Source: Dipteris shenzhenensis (lineage: Eukaryota; Polypodiophyta; Polypodiopsida; Gleicheniales). From it: 64,000 nucleotides of DNA. A program made the position numbers and the translations under genes. The stretch lies in the NCBI GenBank assembly GCA_047967505.1, contig CM106538.1. One strand, written 5' to 3'. Position 1 is the first letter of the stretch; the number at the start of each line of letters is the position of its first letter. Positions 1 through 11,213 of the stretch are shown in pieces. Below the pieces are notes generated by a model. It saw only the letters and a list, made by a program, of their open reading frames with translations, was not told the origin of the DNA and ran no database searches.

Positions 1-506
1 AGTGATGAAATGGGCTTCACGGGCTTGCTCTTATATAGCCACCAGTCGTAGTCAGTTAGGCTCAATTGGGTGACCAACCTAGTTCACCCAAAACGATCGA
101 CTGGGGGTCGGAATAGGCCACCGAACATACGATAGAAGTGGTGCGCAAAATAGAGCAACTAACCTTCGATCTTCGTTCGGCCTGGAGCCATCTGGGATCA
201 TCTGAGGCTCCAAACGAGCCTCGTAACTCGAGAGTGGGCTGCTACCCCGAGAAATGCTCCGTCTACCCTCAGTGCGATCAGTCAAGGGATGCCTTCCTGC
301 ACTTGCATGTAGCCTAATTGGTGGTGTGCCAACTCTATCTGAAGCTGTCCAGCCATCAGGCCACACATGGCCCCCATCTGGTGTCCAAACTAGGACCTAC
401 TGGATAACCGAGCTACTCAAATGCCTTCTCCTCATATGGGGGGCTTACAAGTAGAGTTAGCTGGTTCCCACATAGTTACACAAGAGTGGAGCATTGATAT
501 CTAATA
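1..506 (-). mobile_element. Ty1-copia LTR, family A, copy 1 (left part outside window)
   Basis: This stretch matches the other family-A LTRs at 14128-14862 and 23355-24065 over nearly its whole length. The minus strand would carry the TATA box (the + strand reads TTATATAGCC near 30-40). The right boundary at ...ATATCTAATA corresponds to the TG/CA terminus of the LTR. The bases beyond it are not a polypurine tract, so this is a solo or 5' LTR rather than a 3' LTR. Short apparent reading frames across it are not genes. Confidence 0.75.
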
Positions 507-1330
507 ACAAGCTCATGTGGAACAAGCCAGGATCATACCTCATCTTTTTGACGTTGAGAAGCTAGAAATCACAACTACTATAAAAATTTATAGCAAAAGA
601 CATCAATTGGTCATGGAGGTGGTTGTATGTTGCAAATTTCCACAGATTCATGTGTGGCACTATCATCAGCACATGATTAGATGCAAAGACAATGTATATT
701 ATGAGGAGGGGGTGAGGAGGTATTAGGAAAAAGGTGAAAGGAGACATTACTTAGGATTAGACATAGACATCTTTGTACTTTTCCCCTTCTCTTGTATTTA
801 TGTGAAGCCATATACAAGTTTGCACCCATATAATTTGTAAAAGAGAATGAAAATGCATATATTTTTTGTGCTCACTCAATCGTCTTTCCAAGAGGTTGGT
901 TATGAGTTCTAAGGGATAAAAGTTGGTAGGTTTAATGGTTAAAAGAAAATCCATAATGAATTAAACTAAAATTGAGATGAGTGATGATTGACATGTCCTC
1001 AAGACACTTCATAATGAGTTAGACTAAAATTGATTGACATGTCCTCAAGAAATCCAAGGCAACTATTAAAGACACACCGAAGGGGAGTCTGAGTGAGAGA
1101 CTAGCTCCTATGTGCTTATAAAGTGGTGGATATATAAAGAAAGAGTAGCCACACTAATCAAAGAACTCAAAAGTGAAGGAATGTTAGAGTATGAGGTAAT
1201 AGAGCATTGTAAGAAAAAAAAGAGCATTGAGTAGAATTTGATATGGGGACTTTTGAGATGGACACCATAGTTCTACCAATACCCCATTCTAGCCATATCT
1301 TTTTCCAATTTTTATAGAATAGTCAATGCT
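507..1330. repeat. Duplicated block, copy 1 (sequence flanking LTR A)
   Basis: About 820 bp that recurs with few changes at 9774-10574, continuous with the LTR A copies on the left. Both copies end at the same bases (...AGAATAGTCAATG), after which the sequences diverge. A roughly 57-bp internal tandem duplication lies near 953-1055 (ACTAAAATTGA ... GACATGTCCTCAAGA twice). A 69-codon open frame at 517-726 is conserved between copies only because the DNA is, and it resembles no protein I recognise. Confidence 0.8.
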
Positions 1331-1740
1331 AACAAGCTCATAAGCTTGGCAAAGTCAAAGATATGCACACAATGTTTTTCTAATAGAAGGATGCAAGTTT
1401 TCTTTTTCTTTTTGGCTGAATAAATTAGCCAAACCATTGCCAAATTTAGTTTGATTGTGATGCATGCACACACAAGAAAATGATGAGGGATGGGATGATG
1501 TGAGAGAGGGATGAAATGAAAAAAAGACTCATGAGCTTATTTGGTGCTTGTTTTAGTCGTTTTGACCCCTCCGGGTGTCCAAATTCAGTGACACAATAGT
1601 TTTTCTTGCTCTAGACACAATAATGGTGTCAAAACCCCAAAAATTCTGCACCTCAATAGTACCAAGCCATTTGGATTTTTGGGACATAGCATTTATGACA
1701 CACTGACAAACAAGAGTGGGAAATTCAAAATGCTAGTGTG
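1331..1740. other. No gene recognised
   Basis: AT-rich sequence between the duplicated block and the gypsy RT relic. I see no coding potential, RNA gene or clear terminal repeat. Confidence 0.5.
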
Positions 1741-1766
1741 TCATCCCTAATGCTCGAGCACTTGAC

Positions 1767-2024
1767 TCATGAACCTTTGAAATGTAGTTGGTGCATTGTC
1801 AACCCAAAAGGCATCACTTTGTAAGCAAAAACTCCCCAAGGTGTGACAAATGATGTTTTCTTTTTATCTTCCTCCTGAGTATGAATTGGAAAGTACCCAG
1901 AATACCCATCACATACAGAATACATCTCATGCCCTACCACTTGGTCTAGTATTTCATCTTGGAATGGCAAAGGAAAATGATCCCTCTTAGTGTATGCATT
2001 CAAAGGACAAAAGTCCACCCACAC
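1767..2024 (-). pseudogene. Ty3-gypsy reverse transcriptase fragment
   Basis: About 85 codons on the minus strand match the N-terminal half of a Ty3-gypsy reverse transcriptase. The frame reads VDFCPLNAYTKRDHFPLP, then D-GYSGYFPI and PWGVFAYKVMPFGLT, which correspond to the conserved VDYRALN...FPLP, D..SGYHQI and MPFGL.NAP blocks. The frame is lost just after MPFGLT and the catalytic YxDD block is not found, so the enzyme is truncated and inactive. It lies downstream of the gag and protease pieces on the same strand, in the order expected for gypsy pol. Confidence 0.85.
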
Positions 2025-2531
2025 CCGCCACTTATTTCCTTTCTTTGGTGTGACAACTACAGGAGATATCCATTTTGAATCATCAATAGGAAAGATGAAT
2101 CCACCTCAAGTAGTTGTGTTACCTCTTTCTTTAGTGCCTCAGCTTGGATCACCCCCAATCGCCTTAAGCGTTGCACAACTGGCTTTCTTTCTGGCTTCAA
2201 CTCAATCTTGTGCTCCACAAGAGAGATTGGTCAAACCTGTGAATAGCTTGATGCAAAGAGACATGGAAAATCATCTAACATATCCAAGTACTAGAGCTTC
2301 TCACTACCTGCTTCTGATAGAGAATCACCAAGAAGCTCTTCATTGCATTGGCATCGTTTAGTGTGCTCCACATCCTCCACATGAAGTGTCTCTATAGGAT
2401 CTTCTTGTACCACCACCTTCTTCCCTCTTAACTCATCCCGATCAGCACCAAGATAAAGACCAAAGGCCACTCCTTCCACCTCATCCTTTGAGCTGGACTC
2501 CTCGGAGCTACACCCTGTCTCTTCTTCTTCA

Positions 2532-2894
2532 TCAGTTAATTGAACTCTTTGATGTTGAAGACTCCTCCTTGACAACTTCCTTTTTGCGACTTCTGATGTT
2601 ATAGTGCACCTTCTTATTATTTCCCGGCAAAATCAATTCTCTAGTATCCCAGTTTTGAATAGCCTTCACCATGTGTAGCCAGGGCCTTCCCAAAATCAAT
2701 GGATAGGCACGTGCATCTGGCTTGGTAGGGATCACCTGAAAAGTAATCAGCACAAAAATTCCACATACATACACTTCTAGATTCTTCACAACTCCCAAGG
2801 TCTTTACCCTAGTATTGTTAGCCAATTTGATGTGATAAGGAGAGGTAGTACTAGAGTATTTTAAATCAGCATCTATCATGGTCGTCTCACTCAT
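2532..2894 (-). pseudogene. Ty3-gypsy aspartic protease region
   Basis: A 120-codon minus-strand frame resembling the retropepsin-like protease of plant gypsy elements. It opens with hydrophobic beta-strand-like sequence and includes YPLILGRPWLH, the LILGRPWL block typical of these proteases. The usual catalytic D-S/T-G triplet falls upstream of this frame and I cannot place it. The C-terminal part turns into a charged linker (KKEVVKEESS) that recurs in a fragment at 23265-23342. The adjacent minus-strand frame at 2899-3144 (DVPVVDVIIDGRVI) probably belongs to the same gag-protease junction. The region is broken by frameshifts. Confidence 0.7.
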
Positions 2895-3387
2895 GACATT
2901 AATCGATGCACCTCCATGAATGTAAAAATATCACTCGACCATCAATGATCACATCAACCACAGGTACATCATCACCAACATCTATATCTGACTTTTTAAC
3001 AATAGGAATGGCACTTTTCTTCTTTTTCTTCGTTGACACTCTTGTGCTTGCTAGCTTTCCCCATTCTTTCCGTAGTTTTGGAGACAAAGCAAGTAATTGA
3101 CCAAAGGTGATATGAGCTTCCTTTTCTTTAAGGTTGGACAACAAGTCATAGCTTCCAATGCCTTGTCCTAAAGGAAAGTCTAACTAGCTAATTATCCTTG
3201 TAAATGCCTTCTTTTTCTTAATACAATATTTCTCTTCCTGATGTTCCTCATCTACTTCTTCCTTGCTTTCTTCTTCTTCTTTTGCTTTACCACGCCCCTA
3301 TTTAGCCATCATTACCTCTCTTTCTTCATCGCCTGAAGAAGCTTCTAACAAGGATACTTGTTTTTCTTCTTTCTTTCTCAATCTAGG

Positions 3388-4700
3388 ACACTCGGGGCAA
3401 TAGTGACCTTTTTCATTACATTCATAGCAAGTGAGCCCACTCTTATCTCGAGGCCTATCTTCACTCTTTAGTGCTCTAAGTTGTCATGCATTAACCAAAT
3501 GCAATTTCAAATCAGCAAACTCTACCATCAATTGGGAGATATTATGATCTAACTAGGAGGACTTTGGTACCTGAGGAGTGCCCATTACCTCCACCTTAGA
3601 AGTTGAAGTTGTTGAAGACACAAAAGAGGATTCGATCTTTAGAGAATCTTCTTTCTTAGTCGCAATGCGAAGTGCCTCCATGTATGTTGTTGGATCTTTA
3701 CTCATTATTTTTGAGCAAAGACATAACAAATTTGCTCATCTTTAAGTGCTCCATCCCTACGAGACTTTGAAAGGTCGATGATGTAGATGCCATAGCTTGC
3801 AAAGCTGCCCTTTCATACTTTGTCCATAAAGTTTCATATCGAATTGCCAACTCAGAGACTGTCTCACCCTCTCCTTGATAGAACCAATCCAACTGCAACA
3901 TCAAAGCATTTGGTGACTCCACTGCCCCAAATCTCTGCTTCATTGCAGCAACCACTTGGTCCAGTCCTCGTTGGTAGAGTCTGACAAGGCCTCATGCCAA
4001 TTCAAGGCTACACCTTCAAGAAAATCAGGCAAAATCTCAAATCTCCACCCGATCCTTCATGGACCATCCAAAAAGCTGGCATCCTCGAACAAAATCTCAA
4101 AGATAAGACTCTGGATCTTCCCCTTGAGTCCCTCAAACACTGGAATCTTCACCATGATGAAACACAAAAAGGAAATACCAAGATCCAAATAATATCCTAA
4201 ATAAGATCCAAACAAGATCCCACAGAGCCTTAGTATACCAAGACCAACTTATTAAGCATAACCACTTGTTGAAAACCCTCCACAATGTGATCCTCAACAA
4301 AATCTTTAAAAATAAGTGACCAACCAGCAGCATGAAAATATTTTGCATACATGCATTCAAGAATCACCCTTCTCACAATTGGAAGTGCACATAATATTAT
4401 ACTCTTCATCATTTGCATAGCAAAAGAAGTTGAAAGCATTGAGAATCACCACTCCACTGTTATAGTCAAAAACTACCCAAAGACTCAACTCTTCTTCACA
4501 CCAAGCTGCCAGTGCATGAAACAATCCCCAATCTATCATTGTGCCTACTGATAGCATTGTCAATTCACCAACATATTCAAGAGTATAAACATAAAGGATA
4601 TGATCATGATGACTGTGCGGATAGCTTGAGCATCACCTTCACAATCTTCTAGTTCTCTTAAACGGGCTGCAATCTCTTCCAATGGAGTTCTTCTAGGCAT
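3388..4700 (-). pseudogene. Ty3-gypsy gag relic with CCHC zinc knuckle
   Basis: Gag nucleocapsid/capsid coding region on the minus strand. It starts at an ATG at 4700 (MPRRTPLEEIAARLRELED, a coiled-coil-like start), continues through broken frames near 4150-3960 (FLEGVALNWHEALSD, a retrotransposon gag signature), then an 85-codon frame at 3955-3698 (AAMKQRFG, YQGEGETVSELAIRYETLW). It ends in a CX2CX4HX4C knuckle at 3429-3388 (CYECNEKGHYCPEC). Several stops and frameshifts separate the pieces, so it is inactive. The order gag, protease, RT on one strand defines a single decayed element reading leftward. Confidence 0.85.
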
Positions 4701-4936
4701 CTTCTTTATCACATTAGAAAACAGATGCATATACTAGGCATAACATGCAATCAAGTACACCTGAGACTGTTTAGTAAGGTGGGATGAATCCAATACCAAA
4801 CGTACCCAGTGTCTCCACCAAAAGATGTGACATGAAGTTGGGGGTAATAAACTTCATGCACCTCTTCACTTCCTACTCCTTTTGAACTAAGCGACAAAGA
4901 TATTTATCATTGAGAAAGGGACATTAAAAAGAAGCT

Positions 4937-6116
4937 TTTATGCCAAGATACCACACCATACTTTCCTCCCTTAGATGGGAATGAAGATGGTAACATCCCA
5001 AGTGATGTTGTACTCAAGCATAGGGAGAAGGAAAGGATCAGCAGAGGCCATAATCTCAGGAAGCCAGTCTGTGCCAAAGAGAAGAGTGATACATTATTGA
5101 AAGAAGATCTTATAGCTCAACATGACATGAACTGATATATATTGAGGAGTTTAAAGGGGCTGATTGGGTCGGATGGGTAGGTCCTGAGGAAACATTGCAC
5201 CTCCTTCATAGATACCTTTACACTTAGCTCAAAACACTCTGCAAACTATCATTAAACATAGAGGCCTATAACTTTTAGTAGAGAAATGATACTAAAGATT
5301 CAAAAATATGCAAGATGCGCCTTGAGATGGGCTTCGCGCTGATATACATTTCATTAGAAAGAAAGAAGCGGTCAAAAAGTTATGGGCGGTTTACTAGACG
5401 GGGGTAAAAACTATCATGAAAACAAATTGTCAAACACAGAGACTCATAACTTTTGGCTGTAGTATTTGATTCAAGGTCTCATATCACAAAGACATGCGCC
5501 TTAAAGAGAGCTTAGTGCTAATATAAGTTTCATCAAAATCGAACTAATGAGTGAAAAGTTTTGAGCAAAATACTAACAGGGGGTCAAATTATCATGAAAA
5601 CTGCCCTCCACCATGCTAATTTCGCCTGAGTAGGATGCACCCTCAAGACTCCACCTTCATCAACAATCCACCACTCATAGATTTTGCCTAGAATAGGGTA
5701 AGTAACTCCCTTGGTGGCTCAAGAAATGGATGGACCATGTGTGTGTAATGAGCGGCCGAATAGAAAGAACTTTTAAGGCTTTGAAAGGAAGAAAAGGGAA
5801 GAGAGACTCAAGAGAGGGAATACGAAGTGATCTTCATTGTCATAGAGTGAGACTCCACTCCAATACGACTCAAAATACTACAAACACAAGGGAGAAGAAG
5901 AGGTTTCATACATACAAGAGGGAGCTGAAGCTCCAAGACTACTCATAGAGAGAGAATGAACTAGAGAGAGATAGACTCAAGAGTCTACATAAGAGAATAT
6001 CTACAAGAGGGAGAGAAGGCTCATGGAAGAGGCTTGAGGAGACTAGAGCTACAGAAACATGAGGCCTAATGGTGGAATAGATGATGAACAGGGGAGAGGA
6101 GGGCTCCTTTTATAGA
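4937..6116 (-). mobile_element. Probable 5' LTR region of the gypsy relic
   Basis: This region is upstream of gag on the minus strand. A primer-site-like string (TGGTATCTTGGC on the minus strand, about 4939-4950) resembles a decayed initiator-Met primer site. The block contains a degenerate tandem duplication (about 5256-5420 and 5421-5600) and, at 6101-6114, a minus-strand TATAAAAGGAGCCC of the kind seen at LTR promoters. The outer LTR terminus is not resolved, and no second LTR copy is in the window. Extent is inferred. Confidence 0.45.
6101..6114 (-). promoter_or_regulatory. TATA box of gypsy LTR
   Basis: The minus strand reads TATAAAAGGAGCCC, followed by purine-rich leader sequence. Its position upstream of the gypsy gag relic on the same strand fits an LTR core promoter. 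Confidence 0.5.
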
Positions 6117-6182
6117 GATTTTGTCACCCTCCTTCACCCATTTACAATTGTTGCCTGTAGATTCTTTTCCCCATCAATCACA

Positions 6183-7560
6183 TACTCTACATTTGCTTTG
6201 TGGGTCTCACTGCTTTGTATGTGTACTTGTCAATGCTTAGTAGTGCTTTGTGACGTCTTGCTTTCTCTTTTAAAATTGCTTTCCATGTAAACAGTCTTTG
6301 CTTTCACTATGCTTTGGCACTTACTTTGTATGTATGCTTGTCAATGCTTAGCAGTGCTTTGTGACTGCTTTACCACTGCTTTCTCTTTTAAAACTATTTT
6401 CCATGTAAACAGTCATTGCTTTCAGTATGCTTTGGCATGGCTTTGTGAGTGTTTTTGCAATGCTTTTGCACTACTTGTGACTGGTTTGGTAGTGCTTTGG
6501 CACTGCTTGGTCACTGCTTTGCATTTTTAGACTGTGGTACATGGAATATGCAAAGTACTCTACATGTGTTTTATGGGTCTCATTGCTTTAGCACTGCTTT
6601 GTATGTGCACTTGTCAATGCCTAGTAGTGCTTTGTGACTGCTGCTTTCTCTTTTCAAACTACTTTCCATGTAAACAGTCATTGCTTTCAGTATGCTTTGT
6701 GACTGCTTTACCACTCCTTTCTCTTTTAAAACTACTTTCCATGTAAACAATCATTGCTTTCAGTATGCTTTGTGATTGCTTGCTTTTGTAAGTTCTTTTC
6801 CACTGCTTGTGACTCGTTTGGTAGTGCTTTGGCACTACTTGGTCATTGCTTTACATGTTTAGACTACTTTACATGGAATATGTAAAGTACTGTACATGTG
6901 CTTTGTGGGTCTCACTACATTAGCACTGCTTTGTAGGTGTGGTTGTCAGTGCTTAGTAGTGCTTTGTGACTGCTTTACCACTACTTTCTCTTTTAAAACT
7001 GCTTTGCTATAAATAGTCATTGCTTTCAGATTGCTTTGGCACTGCTTTGTGACTACTTGCTTTTGTGAGCGCTTTTGTAGTGCTTCAGCACTGCTTGTGA
7101 GTGGTTTGATAGTGCTTTGGCACTACATTCTGACTGCTTGATCACTACTAAGCATTGACAAGCACACATACAAAGTAGTGCTAGAGCCGCGAGACCCACA
7201 AAGTACTCTACATGTGCTTTGTGGGTCTCACTACTTTAGCACTGCTTTGCATGTTGCTTATCAATGCTTAGCAAAGTCATTTGTGGTTGCTTTACCATTG
7301 CTTTCTCTTTTAAAATTGCTTTCCATGTAAACAGTCATTGCTTTCAGTATGCATTGGCACTGCTTTGTGATTGCTTGCTTTTGTGAGTGCTTTTGCACTG
7401 CTTGTGAGTAGTTTGTAGTGCTTTGGCACTACTTTCTGACTACTTAATTTTGTCATTGCTTTTGTGATAGGTTTGGCAATGCTTAAGCACTGGGTTTAGA
7501 TTTTTGTTTGCTTTCCTTCTACTTTTGGATTTCTTTGCATATTCTTTGCATGGGTTGTGC
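6183..7560. repeat. Degenerate tandem array, 313-372 bp units rich in TGCTTTG
   Basis: Four units start with ACTCTACATTTGCTTTGTGG-like sequence near 6185, 6557, 6889 and 7202 (spacings 372, 332, 313). Each contains nested TGCTTT(G/A)xCACTGCTTTG sub-repeats of about 10-20 bp. Open frames across it (cysteine/leucine-rich) reflect repeat composition, not a gene. It lies immediately upstream (minus strand) of the gypsy TATA box, so it may be U3 of that LTR or an independent array. Confidence 0.8.
7144..7272. repeat. Large imperfect palindrome, about 60-bp arms
   Basis: The left arm 7144-7206 is an inverted copy of the right arm 7214-7272, around a 7-bp centre (TCTACAT). Both arms are pieces of the surrounding tandem unit (GCTTTGTGGGTCTC ... 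CAATGCTTAG), so one half-unit has been inverted against its neighbour. Confidence 0.8.
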
Positions 7561-7671
7561 AAGTGCATCATGTGCTTTGTGACGGTTTTCAAGGAGTGCT
7601 TTGTATAGTTATTGGTGCTTTATTGTGGTGTGATCTATGCATGTCTAATGACCTATTTGTGCATGCATATA

Positions 7672-9010
7672 TGTAGGACTTAAAACACAAGGGTACCATG
7701 CTTGTCCTATTTGTGGCCCTATTTTGAATGCACGACACTCCAATTATATGAGGAAGATGGTTTATGAAGGTCAATACCTTCAGCTTGATCATTCTGCATA
7801 TGAAGGTCAACTTGACCGGTCCATAGGAAAAAAAGTGATTGGATTTGACATTAGAGAGCTAATAGTGAGGAGCTCCCTCTTGTCATGGAACGGCTATTGA
7901 TCTTTCATGAGATTCCATTTTAGGGTGAGTTACAAATCAATCATCTCTTGGATCCCATGCATATCTTCAAGAATGTGAGGGCTTCTATTTGGGCACACTT
8001 GGTTGTTGACAAAGACACAAGGGGAGTTCAAGAAGACTTGCATGAGATGGGTAGGATGCCTCATTTGTGGCCCCAAGAGCATGAGCATAAAATGCGAGAG
8101 CGTGGTTCTTCAACCCAAGAGAGTGTCCACGAACCCAAGAGTGTTCTCCCAAAATTGTTCTCTCGAAGACACCATGGATCCTTTCCAAGGTAGAGGAGGC
8201 AAGGGTGAAGGCAGACATTGCATCTTTTCAGACACTCGTAGAACACATGTGTTGCCTTAGGAAAGCATCTACAAAGGACAATAAGCTTAGTGGTCTCAAG
8301 TCCCATGATTGGCACAAGGTCTTATAGGTATTCTACATGTTAGCTTAAATGCTTAGTAGAACTAATATTGTGATGCTTTCATGTAACTTATATGATTGTG
8401 ATACATTGTTATAACCCCTTTGTTGCTTGGGTAGTTTATTGTCCCAATTTTAGTAAGAGGATGCTTATTGAAAAATGTTAGAGAATCTATCTATACAAGA
8501 TCAATGGCATTGTCAAGTATGCTTACTATCATATCACCTTCATTATATTTCATACAATTTTAAATGATCAGTAGAAAATAGTGAATCTTACGGGTGCATG
8601 TGGAATAAGTGGTTCTCACAAAAAAAGATCTCTGTATTGAGCGTTGAGAGGGATAAGGTGGAGTCCATTGAAGCTATGTGCTTTCTTGAGAAGCACTTTC
8701 CCTCAAGCAATGTGATGACTCAGGTGCACTTGCTTGTACACATAGATGATGAGGTCGCCATTGTAGGAACTGTTCATAGTCATTGATGCTTTTCCTTGAA
8801 TAGTTTTGAAGGGATTTGTAAGGCAAAGATCTAGACCCAAAGCAAGCATGGTGAAGGGATGGCTTGTGCAAGAGTCAATAGTATACATCATAGAGTTTCT
8901 TGCATCCATGGATCTCAATATGCCACATGCTTAGAACATCAAGGATGATGGTCGTATCGTTGCGGAGGTTCCCCAAGGTAAATGGGTTGAAAGAAAGATG
9001 AGCAAAAATT
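7672..9010 (+). pseudogene. CACTA (En/Spm-type) transposase relic, Tnp2/DUF4218
   Basis: Successive plus-strand pieces match the Tnp2-type transposase of plant CACTA elements in the right order. They are GYHACPICG (7691-7720), DPMHIFKNV (7951-7977, the 'MHIEKNV' block), GLKSHDWHK (8292-8318, the 'GLKSHDCH' block), then a DUF4218-like stretch near 8640-8930 (AMCFLEKHFP, VHLLVH, RQRSRPKASMVKGW). Stops and frameshifts interrupt it throughout. The 270 bp between 8330 and 8600 has no coding signal and could be an intron. No CACTA terminal repeats were identified, so element boundaries are unknown. Confidence 0.85.
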
Positions 9011-9420
9011 AAAGAGAGAAATTCAATAAGTTTTGTCCTCAATAGTCCTGAGCTGCAAATATTGGTGGAGAGATCTGAAGAGACAAAAAAAAAAAAGAAT
9101 AATTGAGAGGATGAGATTTAGAGTGATGCATAGGTGGGCGAAGGGTGTCATATCCACCAGACCTTGCTCTTTTTCCCAGACACATGTCATGTGATTGGCT
9201 ACAAGAAGCTCTTTGTGAAGCCAAAGATGATGGAGAGGATGTAATCAATTGATAGTAGGGTCTTGCAGTTGGAGGTATGCCACATGTAAGTTTCTTACCT
9301 TTTCTATTTAATTTGGGTGTTTATGATCACAATCGCTACAAAATGCATCCTCATTGTTTTAATCATGTTCTTTTGTAGTATAAAAAGTATAGTGTATTAT
9401 GGTGACATGGATGGCATTTT

Positions 9421-9518
9421 CCCGGGGTAGCCCACTCTCAAGTTGTGAGGCCCAGAGCCATTCGGGATCATCTAAGGCTCCAAACGGTCCCCGCAACCCA
9501 AGAGTGGGGTACCCCGGG
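9421..9518. repeat. Inverted repeat, 33-bp arms, from LTR A sequence
   Basis: Arms 9421-9453 and 9486-9518 are inverted copies with 26 of 33 positions matching, separated by 32 bp. The right arm is the normal LTR A sequence. The left arm is the same LTR segment in reverse, right at the left edge of the duplicated block. Confidence 0.8.
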
Positions 9519-9773
9519 AAATGCTCCATCTACCCTTAGTGCAATAAGTCAAGGGATGCCTTCCTGCACTTACATGTAGCCTAGTTGGCAGTGTGCCAAC
9601 TCTATCTGAAGCTGTCCAGCCATCAAGCCACACATGGCCCCCATCTGGTGTCCAAACCAGAACCTATCAGATAACCGAGCTACTCAAATGCCTTCTCCTC
9701 ATATGGGGGGCTTACAAGTAGAGTTAGCTAGTTCCCGCGTAGTTACACAAGAGTGGAGCATTGATATCTAACA
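9454..9773 (-). mobile_element. Ty1-copia LTR, family A, copy 2 (left-truncated)
   Basis: This is the right part of the family-A LTR, ending at ...TTGATATCTAACA with the same right flank as copy 1. The left half of the LTR is missing and replaced at 9421-9453 by an inverted LTR fragment. Confidence 0.8.
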
Positions 9774-10574
9774 ACAAGCTCATGTGGAACAAGCCAGGAT
9801 TATACCTCATCTTTTTGAGGTTGAGAAGCTAGAAATCACAACTACTATAAAAATTTATAGCAAAAGACATCGATTGGTTATGGAGGTGGTTGTATGTTGC
9901 AAATTTCCACAGATTCATGTGTGGCACTATCATCAGCACATGACTAGATGCAAAGACAATGTATATTATGAGGAGGTATTAGGAAAAAGGTGAAAGGAGA
10001 CATTACTTAGGATTAGACATAGACATCCTTGTACTTTTCCCCTTCTCTTCTATTTATGTGAAGCCATATACAAGTTTGCACCCATATAATTCGTAAAAGA
10101 GAATGAAAATGCATATATTTTTTGTGCTCACTCAATCATCTTTCCAAGAGGTTAGTTATGAGTATAAAAGTTGGTAGGTTTAAGGGTTAAAAGAAAATTC
10201 ATAATAAATTAAACTAAAATTGAAATGAGTGATGATTGACATGTCCTCAAGACACTTCATAATGAGTTAGACTAAAATTGATTGACATGTCCTCAAGAAA
10301 TCCAAGGCAACTATTAAAGACACACCAAAGAGGAGTCTGAGTGAGAGACTAGCTCCTATGTGCTTATAAAGTGGTGGATATAAAGAAAGAGTAGCCACAC
10401 TAATCAAAGGACTCAAGAGTGAAGGAATGTTAGAGTATGAGGTAATAGAGCATTGTGAAAAAAAAAAGAGCATTGAGTAGAATTTGATATGGGGAATTTT
10501 GAGATAGACACCATAGTTCTACCAATACCCCATTCTAGCCATATCTTTTTCCAATTTTTATAGAATAGTCAATG
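9774..10574. repeat. Duplicated block, copy 2
   Basis: Close copy of 507-1330, differing by scattered substitutions and small deletions. Not protein coding. Confidence 0.8.
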
Positions 10575-11213
10575 ATAAGGTCTACCCTATTGTTAATAGG
10601 AAACATAGAGAAAAACTGTGGTTTTTGACAATAGATGTATAGTATACTCAATCAAGTTTATCTAATGAATATATATTTGCTTTAGATTAACAGAAAATTA
10701 AGGGTTGTATTATTGATTTTGCACTTACAAATGGCAAAGATAACAAAAGGGTATGTGTGGAAAAAATGTATAAGACATCCACATATAATAAAAGTATACA
10801 TCCTTGTTAAGAGGTTCTCTTATTGTAGCTACCCAATATCGATTTGACATTTCAATTTTAGAGATTGGCACCTTCACAAGAATGCTGGGTCATTTGTATC
10901 TCAACTAGCTGTGATTATAGGGGAGATTAGGAGAATTTAGTTTGATTTAATATGTATATATGAGAAGGAGGTTCTCCTTCTCTCTCTAGGAAAGGTCTAG
11001 TCCCATTTGGAAAAAATTGCTCACATGCTATCTATATAGAGACTTAAACATTGTTTGTAATGAACTTCTCATGTTGTTCTCACTCCACATGTCATGCTAG
11101 TCACATCATATGGAATGAGATCAACATGGAAAGTGGATCACAAACCTCTCTCATTGTCTTATTACTAGACTTCTACTTCTTACAGCACTCTAGTAATTCT
11201 ATGTATTTAGTAC
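10575..11213. other. No gene recognised
   Basis: AT-rich intergenic sequence. The only structure seen is a small hairpin near 10961-10981 (GAGAAGGAG / CTCCTTCTC with a 3-bp loop). Confidence 0.5.

Noticed and set aside
517-726. 69-codon frame conserved at 9784-9993
   Set aside because: The conservation follows a DNA duplication extending far outside the frame, and no motif or homology is evident.
1720-1740. TAGTG motif considered as a CACTA element end
   Set aside because: Five bases alone are uninformative, and no matching inverted terminus or 3-bp target duplication was found.
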